Below, piece by piece: positions 9,584 through 17,959 of a stretch of DNA of 60,491 nt. A program made the position numbers and the translations under genes. How positions within the stretch are numbered: the stretch's first letter is position 1; every line of letters starts with the position of its first letter. This stretch comes from Yoonia sp. (GTDB lineage Bacteria > Pseudomonadota > Alphaproteobacteria > Rhodobacterales > Rhodobacteraceae), in assembly GCF_017854565.1 (NCBI RefSeq), contig NZ_JAFMHJ010000018.1, positions 1 to 60,491 on the forward strand. Direction: 5' to 3'. The notes beneath the pieces are model-generated. The model saw nothing but the letters and a program-made list of their open reading frames with translations, ran no database searches and was not told where the DNA came from.

Positions 9584-9880
9584 ATGCCCGACGTCACCAT
9601 CGTTTACTGGCGCGATATCCCCGCGCAGATCATTGTCGGCCGCGGTCGCAAAGGCACCAAGCTGCCGTTGCCCGAACGGTTCGAGCAAGCGATTGACCGC
9701 GCCGCGATGAAATCCGGTGCGGCGGAATCAGATGATTACATGTCCGGGTTTCGCAAGGCGGCCCCCTACCCCGCTGACGGAACCGATGCCGAGGCTGCCG
9801 CGACCGCCGCTGCCCGGATTGATGCCGAATACGACCAAGACCGTATCAAGACCCTTATCGCAAACGACGGCTGGAATTGA
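9584..9880 (+). CDS. Virulence_fact-domain protein (C1-operon small partner)
   Basis: This 98-residue protein matches the small domain family called Virulence factor in Pfam (PF13769 as I recall): VTIVYWRDIPAQIIVGRG, KLPLPERFEQAIDRAAM, then an acidic, Ala-rich tail. The name is historical and I infer nothing about virulence. A strong GAGGGGG lies seven bases before the ATG and fixes the start over an in-frame ATG far upstream. It heads an operon with a methylene-THF reductase and a methyl-THF:corrinoid methyltransferase, which suggests an accessory role in corrinoid or folate C1 transfer. Its biochemical activity is unknown. Confidence 0.75.
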   Translation: MPDVTIVYWRDIPAQIIVGRGRKGTKLPLPERFEQAIDRAAMKSGAAESDDYMSGFRKAAPYPADGTDAEAAATAAARIDAEYDQDRIKTLIANDGWN

Positions 9881-9921
9881 AAAAACCTGCCCTCATTCCC
9901 AATCGCATCTCGGAGGTCGTT

Positions 9922-10845
9922 ATGTCCCTGCTCCCGTTTCTGAAGCGCAAAGAGGCCGAAACTCCGGGTGTGAACCCCGATGTCGAGGCATTTTTGCAGG
10001 ATTATTCCATCGAGGTGATGCCGCGTACCGCAGAGAAGGTCGAAAATTTTCGTGACCTGCTGCCTGCGGGCACCCGTGTCTATATCGCCCATATCGAGGG
10101 CACACTGATCGAAGACATGATGGCAACCGCCAAGCGGCTTGCGACCGATGGTTACAAGGTGATGCCGCATTTCCCCGCGCGGATCATTCAAGACAAGGCA
10201 ATGCTGGCCGATTGGATCGCCCGCTATCAAGGCGAAGCAGGCGTCGATCAGGGGCTGCTGCTGGCCGGTGGCGTTGCCAAGCCGCATGGCGATTTTCACA
10301 GTTCCATGCAGTTGATGGAGACCGGGCTTTTTCGTGATTTCAAGCGCCTTCATGTGGCGGGCCACCCCGAAGGCAACCGCGACATCGACACCGATGGCAC
10401 GGACAAGATAGTCATGGATGCACTGCGTTGGAAGCAGACATTCAGCGAAACGAGCGACGCGCAGATGGCGCTTGCCACGCAGTTCGCATTCGAGGCGGGA
10501 CCGATCATCGCGTGGGCCGACCGTCTGCGCGATGCCGGTATCACGATCCCGATCCATATCGGCATTGCCGGGCCTGCCAAGCTACAGACCCTGATCAAAT
10601 TCGCCATCGCATGTGGGGTTGGGCCATCGCTGAAAGTGCTGCAGAAGCGGGCGATGGACGTGACCAAGCTGCTGCTGCCGTACGAGCCGACCGAGGTGCT
10701 GGCCGAACTGGCGGCGCACAAGGCGGCAAATCCCGACTTCAATATCACCCATGTGCATTTCTTCCCGCTGGGCGGAATCAAAGCGAATGCCAATTGGGCC
10801 ATCGCGCAGGGCGGTGCTTCTGCTGTTCCTGCCTCTCAAGTTTAA
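9922..10845 (+). CDS. Methylenetetrahydrofolate reductase family protein
   Basis: The 307-residue protein has the MTHFR barrel pattern: Glu in HIEGTLIEDMM, then MPHFPARII (the H-x-x-A-R flavin/folate signature), LLLAGG, RLHVAGHPEGNRDID and IHIGIAGPAKLQTLIKFA. It would interconvert methylene-THF and methyl-THF. It is probably not the only MetF of the cell; its operon partner points to handling methyl groups taken from a methylated substrate. GGAGG at 9912-9916 sets the start at 9922; an earlier ATG at 9877 overlaps the preceding stop but has no such site. It lies 9 bp before the next gene. Confidence 0.85.
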   Translation: MSLLPFLKRKEAETPGVNPDVEAFLQDYSIEVMPRTAEKVENFRDLLPAGTRVYIAHIEGTLIEDMMATAKRLATDGYKVMPHFPARIIQDKAMLADWIARYQGEAGVDQGLLLAGGVAKPHGDFHSSMQLMETGLFRDFKRLHVAGHPEGNRDIDTDGTDKIVMDALRWKQTFSETSDAQMALATQFAFEAGPIIAWADRLRDAGITIPIHIGIAGPAKLQTLIKFAIACGVGPSLKVLQKRAMDVTKLLLPYEPTEVLAELAAHKAANPDFNITHVHFFPLGGIKANANWAIAQGGASAVPASQV

Positions 10846-10854
10846 GGACTTTTT

Positions 10855-11922
10855 ATGACCCGCACGATTGTCGAATCCAAAACCAAAACAGCGATCATCG
10901 GCTTTGACCAGCCGTTTTGTGTGATCGGAGAGCGGATCAACCCGACCGGCCGCAAGATTTTGGCCGCCGAGCTGGAGCGCGGCGATTTCAGCCGTGTCGA
11001 GGCGGATGCCATCGCCCAGGCCGCCGCCGGGGCCAATATTCTGGATATCAACTCTGGCGCCGTTTTCACCAATATGATGGCCCAAGATCCGCGCTATGCC
11101 GATAACAACTTTGTCGAGCCGCCGTTGATGAAGGCGCTGATCGAACGGGTGCAGGCCGTTGTCGATACCCCGCTTTGCATCGACAGTTCGGTTCCCGGCG
11201 CGCTTGAGGCCGGACTGGCCGCGTGCGAGGGCCGCCCGCTGCTGAATTCCGTCACCGGCGAGGAAGAGCGGCTGGAACTGGTGCTCCCGCTGGTCAAGAA
11301 ATACAACGTGCCTGTCGTCGCAATTTCAAACGATGACACGGGGATTTCCGAGGACCCCGACGTGCGCTTTGCCGTGGCCAAAAAGATCGTCGAACGGGCC
11401 GCCGATTTTGGCATTCCGGCCCATGATATCGTGGTTGACCCGCTGGTGATGCCAATCGGAGCGATGGGGACTGCGGGGTTGCAGGTTTTCACTCTGGTGC
11501 GGCGTCTGCGCGAAGAGCTGGGTGTGAACACGACCTGCGGCGCGTCAAACATCAGCTTTGGCCTGCCCAATCGCCATGGGATCAACAACGCCTTTTTGCC
11601 CATGGCAATGACGGCAGGCATGACATCGGCGATCATGAACCCGATCGCCCTGCCCGTCGCCGCCAAGAAGATCGAAGAAAGAATGGCCGAACTGGCCGCT
11701 GCCGGGATCATCATACCCGAGGGCATGGATCTGGAGCTTTTCTGCCATCTGACCGGTTTAGGGTCGACCAAAGCACGGGCCGGGTCAGAAATGGAGGCCA
11801 TTCGCGCGGCCAACTTTTTGACGAACAATGACCCGTCGGGGGGCGAGTGGATTAAATTCAACCGCGCGCCCGTCAAAGAAGGCGAAGGCCGCGCCCGTAC
11901 CGGGCGCCGCCGGCGGGATTAG
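10855..11922 (+). CDS. Methyltetrahydrofolate:corrinoid protein methyltransferase
   Basis: The 355-residue protein has the pterin-binding TIM-barrel fold: FCVIGERINPTGRK at residues 22-35, the Asp/Asn motif GANILDINSG, LCIDSS, NDDTG and VVDPLVMPIG. MtrH/MtvA/AcsE-type enzymes move a methyl group between tetrahydrofolate and a corrinoid protein. The tail is Arg-rich (ending GRRRRD). Together with the MTHFR gene before it this forms a two-step module between corrinoid-bound methyl and methylene-THF. Its stop overlaps the stop of the convergent aldolase gene by two bases. Confidence 0.88.
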   Translation: MTRTIVESKTKTAIIGFDQPFCVIGERINPTGRKILAAELERGDFSRVEADAIAQAAAGANILDINSGAVFTNMMAQDPRYADNNFVEPPLMKALIERVQAVVDTPLCIDSSVPGALEAGLAACEGRPLLNSVTGEEERLELVLPLVKKYNVPVVAISNDDTGISEDPDVRFAVAKKIVERAADFGIPAHDIVVDPLVMPIGAMGTAGLQVFTLVRRLREELGVNTTCGASNISFGLPNRHGINNAFLPMAMTAGMTSAIMNPIALPVAAKKIEERMAELAAAGIIIPEGMDLELFCHLTGLGSTKARAGSEMEAIRAANFLTNNDPSGGEWIKFNRAPVKEGEGRARTGRRRRD

Positions 11923-12686
11923 GTTTTGACGCGCCGCGCCAGACCGCGCAGCGCGCTGCCCAAGACCGTGACGTCACCGCCGACACCCAAAAACGTCACG
12001 CCTTGGGTGGCGTAGCGGGCAAAGCGGGTTTCATCGAAGGTAATGATGCCCGCGATTTTACCCGCAGCCAATGTGCGCGCGATCAGGTGATCAATGGCCT
12101 TGTCCACCTCTGGGTGGTCGGGCTGGCCGGGGTAGCCCATGTCCGCCGACAGATCAGCCGGACCGACAAACACGCCGTCCACGCCTTTGGTTGCGGCAAT
12201 GGCGTCGATGTTTGTGACGGCGGCAGCACTTTCGGCCTGCACCAGAAAACACATCTGCGCGTTGGCGGTGTGGGGGTAATCTGCAATCGCGCCATAACCA
12301 GAGGCCCGCGCAAGTGCCGCCCCCATCCCGCGTATTCCATCGGGCGGATAGCGCATGGCGCGTGCCATTTCGGCGGCTTTGGCGGCATTGTCCACCATCG
12401 GCACCAGAACGGTCTGTACACCGAGATCAAGCGCTTGTTTGACCATCCAAACCTCGGCGCTGGCGGTGCGGATGACGACAGCTGTGCCGGTCCCCGCAAG
12501 GGCCTGCACTTGGGACAGCATTTGCGGCACGGTATTGGGCCCATGTTCGCCGTCGATCAGGCACCAGTCGAACCCGGCACCACCCGCGAGTTCAGCCACG
12601 ACCGGGGACGCCGTTGCCAGCCACAGCCCATGCTGGAGCTTACCCGCCTGCAGCGCCGTCTTGAGTTTATTTTCAGGGGTTTTCAT
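11919..12686 (-). CDS. HpcH/HpaI family aldolase
   Basis: This 255-residue class II pyruvate-dependent aldolase has GLWLATASPVVAELAGGAG, CLIDGEHGPN, a metal Glu in MCFLVQAESAAAVTN, and GVDGVFVGPADLSADMGYPG with the metal Asp. Relatives cleave 4-hydroxy-2-oxo acids (for example 4-hydroxy-2-oxoheptanedioate) or 2-keto-3-deoxy sugar acids to pyruvate plus an aldehyde. Its ATG overlaps the aglK stop (ATGA), so it is made as the last member of the alpha-glucoside operon. That suggests a sugar-derived acid substrate, which is inference. Confidence 0.85.
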   Translation of the reverse strand: MKTPENKLKTALQAGKLQHGLWLATASPVVAELAGGAGFDWCLIDGEHGPNTVPQMLSQVQALAGTGTAVVIRTASAEVWMVKQALDLGVQTVLVPMVDNAAKAAEMARAMRYPPDGIRGMGAALARASGYGAIADYPHTANAQMCFLVQAESAAAVTNIDAIAATKGVDGVFVGPADLSADMGYPGQPDHPEVDKAIDHLIARTLAAGKIAGIITFDETRFARYATQGVTFLGVGGDVTVLGSALRGLARRVKT

Positions 12687-13774
12687 CGGTAATACAACGA
12701 CTGGCCGTTGTGAAATACCTGCACCTTGGCCGCGTCCGCCGTGAGCCGCACGGTATTACCACGCAGGCCGGTATGAATACCCGGCAGTTTGCCGATGACC
12801 GCATTATGGTCGCCAACGCGTTCAAAATACAGCAGCGTCACTTCACCCAACGCTTCGGTAAAGTTCACCTTGCCTTCGAAAATAAAGCGTTCGCCTGTGG
12901 TTTCCACCAGATCCTCGGGGCGGACGCCGATATTGACCTGCAACCCCTTATCGGCGGCATTGGTCCCGACAGCGGACACCGCGATGCCGCCGCCGTCGAG
13001 TTTTATCGTCGTTCGTTCGCCGGTTTCGATAATCTTGCCGGGCAGGATATTCATCGCAGGCGAGCCGATGAATTGCGCGACAAATTCATTCTCGGGCCGC
13101 TCGTAGAGTTCAAGCGGGGTGCCGACCTGCGCGATGCCCTTGTCGGCCAGCACGACGATGCGGGTCGCCAGTGTCATGGCCTCTACCTGATCGTGGGTCA
13201 CGTAGATCATCGTGCTGTCGGGCATTGATTCCTTGAGTTGGGCAATCTCGATCCGGGTGGCGACGCGCAGGGCCGCATCAAGGTTCGACAGGGGTTCGTC
13301 AAACAAATACACTTTTGGGTCGCGCACGATCGACCGGCCAATCGCGACACGCTGGCGTTGCCCGCCCGACAGGGCCTTGGGCAGCCGGTCAAGGTAATCT
13401 TCCAATTGCAGGATCCTGGCCACACGGTCGACGGCCTCTGTGATCTCTGCGGGGGTTTTCTTGGCCAGTTTCAGCGCAAAGCTCATGTTGTCGCGCACGG
13501 TCATATGCGGATAAAGCGCGTAGGACTGAAACACCATGGCGATGCCGCGCTGGGCGGGGGGTACGCCGTTGACGACCTGCCCGTCGATTTGCAGCTCGCC
13601 GCCTGTGATCTTTTCCAAACCCGCGATCATCCGCAACAGCGTTGATTTCCCGCAGCCCGAGGGACCGACGAAAACGATCAGCTCACCGGTTTTGATGTCC
13701 AGATTGATGTTCTTCAGCACATCCACCTTGCCGCCATAGGTTTTGGCAACATTGGTCAGTTTCAGATCAGCCAT
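12683..13774 (-). CDS. aglK: Alpha-glucoside ABC transporter ATP-binding protein
   Basis: The 363-residue ATPase of the MalK/UgpC type powers sugar import. Walker A is GPSGCGKST, the Q-loop is in MVFQSYALYPHMTV, the signature is LSGGQRQRVAIGR, Walker B is KVYLFDEPLSN and the switch His is in YVTHDQVEAM. A C-terminal TOBE/OB regulatory domain covers about residues 235-363. It follows aglA by 22 bp and is coupled to the aldolase gene. The name rests on the aglE-F-G-A-K order known from rhizobial alpha-glucoside loci. Confidence 0.93.
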   Translation of the reverse strand: MADLKLTNVAKTYGGKVDVLKNINLDIKTGELIVFVGPSGCGKSTLLRMIAGLEKITGGELQIDGQVVNGVPPAQRGIAMVFQSYALYPHMTVRDNMSFALKLAKKTPAEITEAVDRVARILQLEDYLDRLPKALSGGQRQRVAIGRSIVRDPKVYLFDEPLSNLDAALRVATRIEIAQLKESMPDSTMIYVTHDQVEAMTLATRIVVLADKGIAQVGTPLELYERPENEFVAQFIGSPAMNILPGKIIETGERTTIKLDGGGIAVSAVGTNAADKGLQVNIGVRPEDLVETTGERFIFEGKVNFTEALGEVTLLYFERVGDHNAVIGKLPGIHTGLRGNTVRLTADAAKVQVFHNGQSLYYR

Positions 13775-13796
13775 ATCTATCGGTCCCCAATTCGTT

Positions 13797-15443
13797 TCAT
13801 GTCTTCAAGGCAAGGCAAACCTGCCAAGGCCCCAGATGCAATCGTCCGTCCGCAGAAACATGCGCACTGCCCAGTCCGGCACCAATCGGTGTCCACGCAC
13901 CCGCGGGCAGGTCAAAATCAGAGGGTGTTTCACTGACGTTGAACGCGCAGAATATCGTCTGGTCGCCGTCAGTCCGTGTGAAGAACACGACGTCGCCGGT
14001 GGCGCGCAGCCCATCATGATCCCCGACGGCAAGGGCGCGGTGGCTGTGGCGAAACGCAATCGCCTTGCGGTAGTGGTGCAGCAGCGCACCCGGTTCGTCC
14101 TCTTGCGCGGCGACGGCCAGATGCAGATGTTCAGAGGCGACAGGCAGCCATGGTTGCCCATCGGAAAAGCCGCCGTTTTGATTGCTTGGCTCCCAGACCA
14201 TCGGCGTGCGGCAGCCATCGCGGCCTTTGAATTCGGGCCAGAATTCGATGCCGTAGGGGTCTTGGAGGTCTTCGAAGGCGACGTCTGCTTCGGGCAGGCC
14301 CAGCTCTTCGCCTTGATAGATGCAGACAGATCCGCGCAGGCACATGATCAGTGTCGCAAACAACCGCTGGGCTGCGGGGGGCAGGTTCCAGCGCGAGGCG
14401 TGGCGCATCACGTCGTGATTGGAAAACGCCCAGCAGGCCCAGCCATCTGCGGCGACGGCATCGACCTTGGTCATCACATCGACGATCCGCTGGGCGGTCG
14501 GTTGATCCTTGGCCAGAAACTCGAACGCATAGCACATCTGCATCAGATCGTCGCCCGCAGTGTACTGGCCCATGATTTCCAGCCCGCGTTGCGCATCGCC
14601 CACCTCGCCCACGGCGGCGGCGCCGAATGGTTCCATGACGGCACGCAGCCGCGCGAGGAATTTGACATTGTCGGGGTGGTTTTTGTCGTACAAATGTTCC
14701 TGATGGTTATACGGGTTCACCGAAGGCGCGATCGTCGCGTTGCGCATTTCGGGCGGCAGCGCGGGATTGTCGCGCAGTTCCGCGTCGTGCATATAAAAGT
14801 TGATCGTATCAAGCCGAAACCCGTCGCAGCCCAGGTTCAGCCAGAACCGCGCCACGTCCAGCAAGGCATCCTGCACTGCGGGTTCGTGAAAATTGAGGTC
14901 CGGTTGCGAGACAAGGAAGTTGTGCAGATAGTATTGTTCGCGCCGCGCATCCCAATGCCACGCCGACCCGCCGAAGATCGACAGCCAGTTGTTGGGCGGC
15001 GTGCCATCAGGTTTCGGGTCCGCCCATACATACCAATTGGCCTTGTCGTTGGTCCGGTCGGCCCGGCTTTGCGCAAACCACGGGTGCGCGTCGCTGGTGT
15101 GACTGAGCACCAGATCAATCATCACCCGGATACCCAAGCGGTGCGCTGTTTCGACCACCGCATCAAAGTCGGCCAGTGATCCAAACATCGGGTCAACGTC
15201 GCAATAATCCGAGACATCGTAGCCAAAGTCCTTCATCGGCGACGTAAAGAACGGCGAAATCCAGATCGCGTCAACGCCAAGCGACGTGATATAAGGCAGC
15301 CGCTGCACGATGCCGCGCAGGTCGCCAATACCGTCACCATTACTGTCCTGATAGCTGCGCGGATAGATCTGATAGATCACCGCACCGCGCCACCAATCAT
15401 TGTCTATTGCGACATCACGCGCAGGGCTTATCGCCAGATTCAT
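13797..15443 (-). CDS. aglA: Alpha-glucosidase (GH13)
   Basis: The 548-residue GH13 enzyme hydrolyses alpha-glucosides such as sucrose, trehalose or maltose in the cytosol. The barrel begins WWRGAVIYQIYPRS; conserved regions include the nucleophile Asp in DGFRLDTINF, the acid/base Glu in AVGEVGDAQ and the transition-state Asp in FSNHDVMRH. The chosen ATG has AAGGAA upstream and lies 11 bp after the aglG stop; an upstream in-frame extension of 41 codons would run into aglG and is rejected. There is no signal peptide, consistent with cleavage after import. Confidence 0.95.
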   Translation of the reverse strand: MNLAISPARDVAIDNDWWRGAVIYQIYPRSYQDSNGDGIGDLRGIVQRLPYITSLGVDAIWISPFFTSPMKDFGYDVSDYCDVDPMFGSLADFDAVVETAHRLGIRVMIDLVLSHTSDAHPWFAQSRADRTNDKANWYVWADPKPDGTPPNNWLSIFGGSAWHWDARREQYYLHNFLVSQPDLNFHEPAVQDALLDVARFWLNLGCDGFRLDTINFYMHDAELRDNPALPPEMRNATIAPSVNPYNHQEHLYDKNHPDNVKFLARLRAVMEPFGAAAVGEVGDAQRGLEIMGQYTAGDDLMQMCYAFEFLAKDQPTAQRIVDVMTKVDAVAADGWACWAFSNHDVMRHASRWNLPPAAQRLFATLIMCLRGSVCIYQGEELGLPEADVAFEDLQDPYGIEFWPEFKGRDGCRTPMVWEPSNQNGGFSDGQPWLPVASEHLHLAVAAQEDEPGALLHHYRKAIAFRHSHRALAVGDHDGLRATGDVVFFTRTDGDQTIFCAFNVSETPSDFDLPAGAWTPIGAGLGSAHVSADGRLHLGPWQVCLALKT

Positions 15444-15454
15444 CAATGTTTTCC

Positions 15455-16633
15455 TTACTTGACAGAGCCGGCCAACAGGCCGCGCACGAGATATTTTTGC
15501 ATGGCGAAGAACACCACAAGCGGCACCGCGATCGACACGAAGGCCGCCGTGGCCAAAATTTCCCAATTGCCGCCACGGGTGCCCAACAATTCGACGATCT
15601 GGTTGGTCATGACCGTGGTGTCGCCGGTGGAATCGATCAAGAACACTTTGGCGACCAGCAGGTCATTCCAGGTCCACAAAAACTGGAAGATCGCGAATGA
15701 CGCCAATGCGGGAAACGACAGTGGCAGGATGATCTTGGTGAAAATCTGAAAATCCGTGGCGCCATCGACCTTTGCGTTTTCAATAATGTCGCGCGGCAAG
15801 CCCACCATGTAGTTGCGCAAAAGATAGATGGCGAGCGGCAGCCCAAAGCCGGTATGGGCCAGCCACACCCCAAGATAGCCCTTGCCGATGCCGATGCCGA
15901 GATGCAGGCGCAAGAGCGGGATCAGTGCCAGTTGCAGCGGCACGACGAGCAGGCCAACCACAATCGCGATCAGGATTGCGCGCCCCGGAAAATCCATCCA
16001 TGCCAGCGCATAGGCCGCAAAAGCCGCAATCACGATGGGGATAATCGTCGCGGGGATTGTCACGGTCATCGTATTGAAGAACGCCTTGGACATGCTGTCG
16101 GTTGTGGAGCCGCTGATCAGCACGGTTTCATAGTTTTTCAGGGTGAATTCCGGGGGCGTGGTCGCGGTGACAAACGCACGTTGCCCCCGCCCCGTCAGTT
16201 CCGTCGGGCTGGCCCAGATATAATCACCGTTATGCTGCACCGTGAGTGTTTCACCGTCGCCCAGATCGGCGGTGTCACCGGGCTGGTAGGTGGAAATTTC
16301 GCGGCTGGACGTGCCCCAGACACTGATCTCTGCTGCACTTTGCGCGGCAGTTTCCGCACTGCCTTCGACGACAAACAGGTTGCCTTGGACGGTGTAGATA
16401 CCGTTCAGCAACTGTTGGGCGCCAGGATCGGCGGGATCGGCGGTGCGCAGGGTCAGGTTCTGCTCGGTCGGGAACAGTGACTGCCACCAACCGGACGATG
16501 AAATCTGGTCTGCCGTGCGAAACGACGACACCAATAGCCCCACGGTCGGGAAGAGCCACAGCGCGACCAACAGCACAACCGATAGGTGCACCGCCCAGGT
16601 CAGGGATGATTTACTTCCGGCAATGTTATCCAT
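15455..16633 (-). CDS. aglG: Alpha-glucoside ABC transporter permease AglG
   Basis: The 392-residue inner-membrane permease has a first helix at about residues 11-35, then a long hydrophilic insert of about 110 residues (to about 150), and five further helices. The EAA loop reads ENAKVDGATDFQIFTKIILP. Ordinary sugar permeases of this type have about 280 residues; the insert is, as far as I recall, a feature of the AglG branch. AAGGAG inside the end of aglF precedes the ATG, 1 bp after the aglF stop. An upstream ATG 14 codons earlier is less likely. Confidence 0.92.
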   Translation of the reverse strand: MDNIAGSKSSLTWAVHLSVVLLVALWLFPTVGLLVSSFRTADQISSSGWWQSLFPTEQNLTLRTADPADPGAQQLLNGIYTVQGNLFVVEGSAETAAQSAAEISVWGTSSREISTYQPGDTADLGDGETLTVQHNGDYIWASPTELTGRGQRAFVTATTPPEFTLKNYETVLISGSTTDSMSKAFFNTMTVTIPATIIPIVIAAFAAYALAWMDFPGRAILIAIVVGLLVVPLQLALIPLLRLHLGIGIGKGYLGVWLAHTGFGLPLAIYLLRNYMVGLPRDIIENAKVDGATDFQIFTKIILPLSFPALASFAIFQFLWTWNDLLVAKVFLIDSTGDTTVMTNQIVELLGTRGGNWEILATAAFVSIAVPLVVFFAMQKYLVRGLLAGSVK

Positions 16634-16634
16634 A

Positions 16635-17870
16635 TCAGCGCATCTCCTTGCGGGCGTTGTAGACGTTCCAGACAAGGATCGGGCTGACCAGCAGCATGAT
16701 CATCATCGCACTGGCCGAGCCAACGCCCCAGTCACGGGCGACGAACAGCTGGGTGTACATGTAGTTGGCCAGAACCTGCGTGCCCCATTGCCCGTTGGTC
16801 ATCGCGAAGACGACATCGAACACCTTGAGCACGACCAGCGTGATCGTGGTCCACACCACGACAATGGTCCCCGCAATCTGCGGCATCTTGATCTTGAAAA
16901 AGACCTGAAACGGGTTTGCGCCATCGACAATCGCCGCCTCGACGGTTTCTTCGGGGATACCGCGCAGCGCCGCCGACAGGATCACCATGGCGAACCCGGT
17001 CTGAATCCAGATCAGCACGACCATCAGGAAGAAAGAGTTCCAGAACGGAATGGTCAGCCAGGTCTGCGCTTCACCATAAGGGAACGCCGCCGTCGTCAGC
17101 CCAAGGATCGCGCGGAGCGACAGGAATATCAGATAGGCGCCGCCTGCCCCAACCACCAGCCGCAGCGGCACTGTCCAGCCGCTGATCCGCGTGTCTTCGG
17201 GTTTGATCATCGGTTTGACGAACGCCCACGCAACATAGGCCACCATGGCGCCAAAGCACAGCAACAGACAAATCGGCGCCAGCCGCAGGATCAAAAACGA
17301 CCCTGCCCCGCCATCGAACTGCAACCAGACCGCATTGAGCACGCCGATCTGGTTCTGGTCTACGGGACGCGTGTCATAAATCAGTTTGAAAATTACGGAG
17401 GCCCCGACAAAGGAAATGGCCATCGGCATGAAGATCAGGGATTTTGCAAAAGACCCCCATTTGATCCGGTCGGTCAGCTGTGCGGCCAGCAGGCCAAAGG
17501 CCGTCGATGCGGCGGGCACCACGATCAGCCAGAGCATATTGTTGCGCATCGCTTCCCAAAATTTGGGCTCATTGAACATTTGCCGGTAATTGGCGAGGCC
17601 GACAAAGGCGCCGCCCTGATCACGGTCGGTGACCGAATACCACAATGTCGCGAAAACCGGGTAAGCGAGATAGAGACCAAGCGCGACAATCGCCGGAAAC
17701 AAGAACAGCCATGGGCGGATCATATTGGCGCGATTGATATTACGACCGGCCTGCGCGCCCTTGGCGGGGTACAGCACCTTGTCGAGAAACTGGTTGGAAA
17801 AGTAAAAATACCCGACACATCCGCCAACACCGATGATGATCGTCAGAAGACCCTGTAATGCAGGATGCAT
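16635..17870 (-). CDS. aglF: Alpha-glucoside ABC transporter permease AglF
   Basis: The 411-residue multi-helix permease pairs with AglG. It has an extra N-terminal helix (LLTIIIGVGGCVGYFYF), then the usual core beginning RPWLFLFPAIVALGLYL, and an EAA loop VEAAIVDGANPFQVFFKI. GGAGGAG nine bases before the ATG fixes this start against an in-frame ATG 22 codons earlier. It lies 89 bp after aglE; a stem-loop occupies that gap. Confidence 0.93.
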   Translation of the reverse strand: MHPALQGLLTIIIGVGGCVGYFYFSNQFLDKVLYPAKGAQAGRNINRANMIRPWLFLFPAIVALGLYLAYPVFATLWYSVTDRDQGGAFVGLANYRQMFNEPKFWEAMRNNMLWLIVVPAASTAFGLLAAQLTDRIKWGSFAKSLIFMPMAISFVGASVIFKLIYDTRPVDQNQIGVLNAVWLQFDGGAGSFLILRLAPICLLLCFGAMVAYVAWAFVKPMIKPEDTRISGWTVPLRLVVGAGGAYLIFLSLRAILGLTTAAFPYGEAQTWLTIPFWNSFFLMVVLIWIQTGFAMVILSAALRGIPEETVEAAIVDGANPFQVFFKIKMPQIAGTIVVVWTTITLVVLKVFDVVFAMTNGQWGTQVLANYMYTQLFVARDWGVGSASAMMIMLLVSPILVWNVYNARKEMR

Positions 17871-17908
17871 CGCCGTCTCCTCCCCCTGAGATGGATTATT
17901 TGGCGAAA

Positions 17909-17930
17909 CAGCCCGGCCCGCGCCGGACTG
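17909..17930 (-). terminator. aglE-aglF intergenic stem-loop
   Basis: CAGTCCGGC and GCCGGGCTG on the minus strand pair over 9 bp (one G-U) around a GCGG loop. Only a TTT follows, so it is likely a leaky terminator or an mRNA-stabilising hairpin that keeps binding-protein levels above permease levels, as in other binding-protein operons. Confidence 0.55.
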
Positions 17931-17959
17931 CCCCAATTTTATTCGGCAAACGTCACCGT

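Noticed and set aside
9584-9880. A virulence role for the first gene of the C1 operon
   Set aside because: The domain name is historical; operon partners are folate/corrinoid enzymes.
13743-15179. A 478-codon plus-strand open frame opposite aglA
   Set aside because: Antisense shadow of a well-conserved GH13 enzyme.
15455-16633. Frameshift or fusion as the cause of the long AglG
   Set aside because: The insert is in frame, hydrophilic and, as far as I recall, present in other AglG proteins.
16443-17858. A 471-codon plus-strand open frame opposite aglF and the start of aglG
   Set aside because: It is rich in His, Arg, Gln and Asp, has no family resemblance, and lies antisense to clearly conserved permeases. 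High GC codon bias opens such frames.
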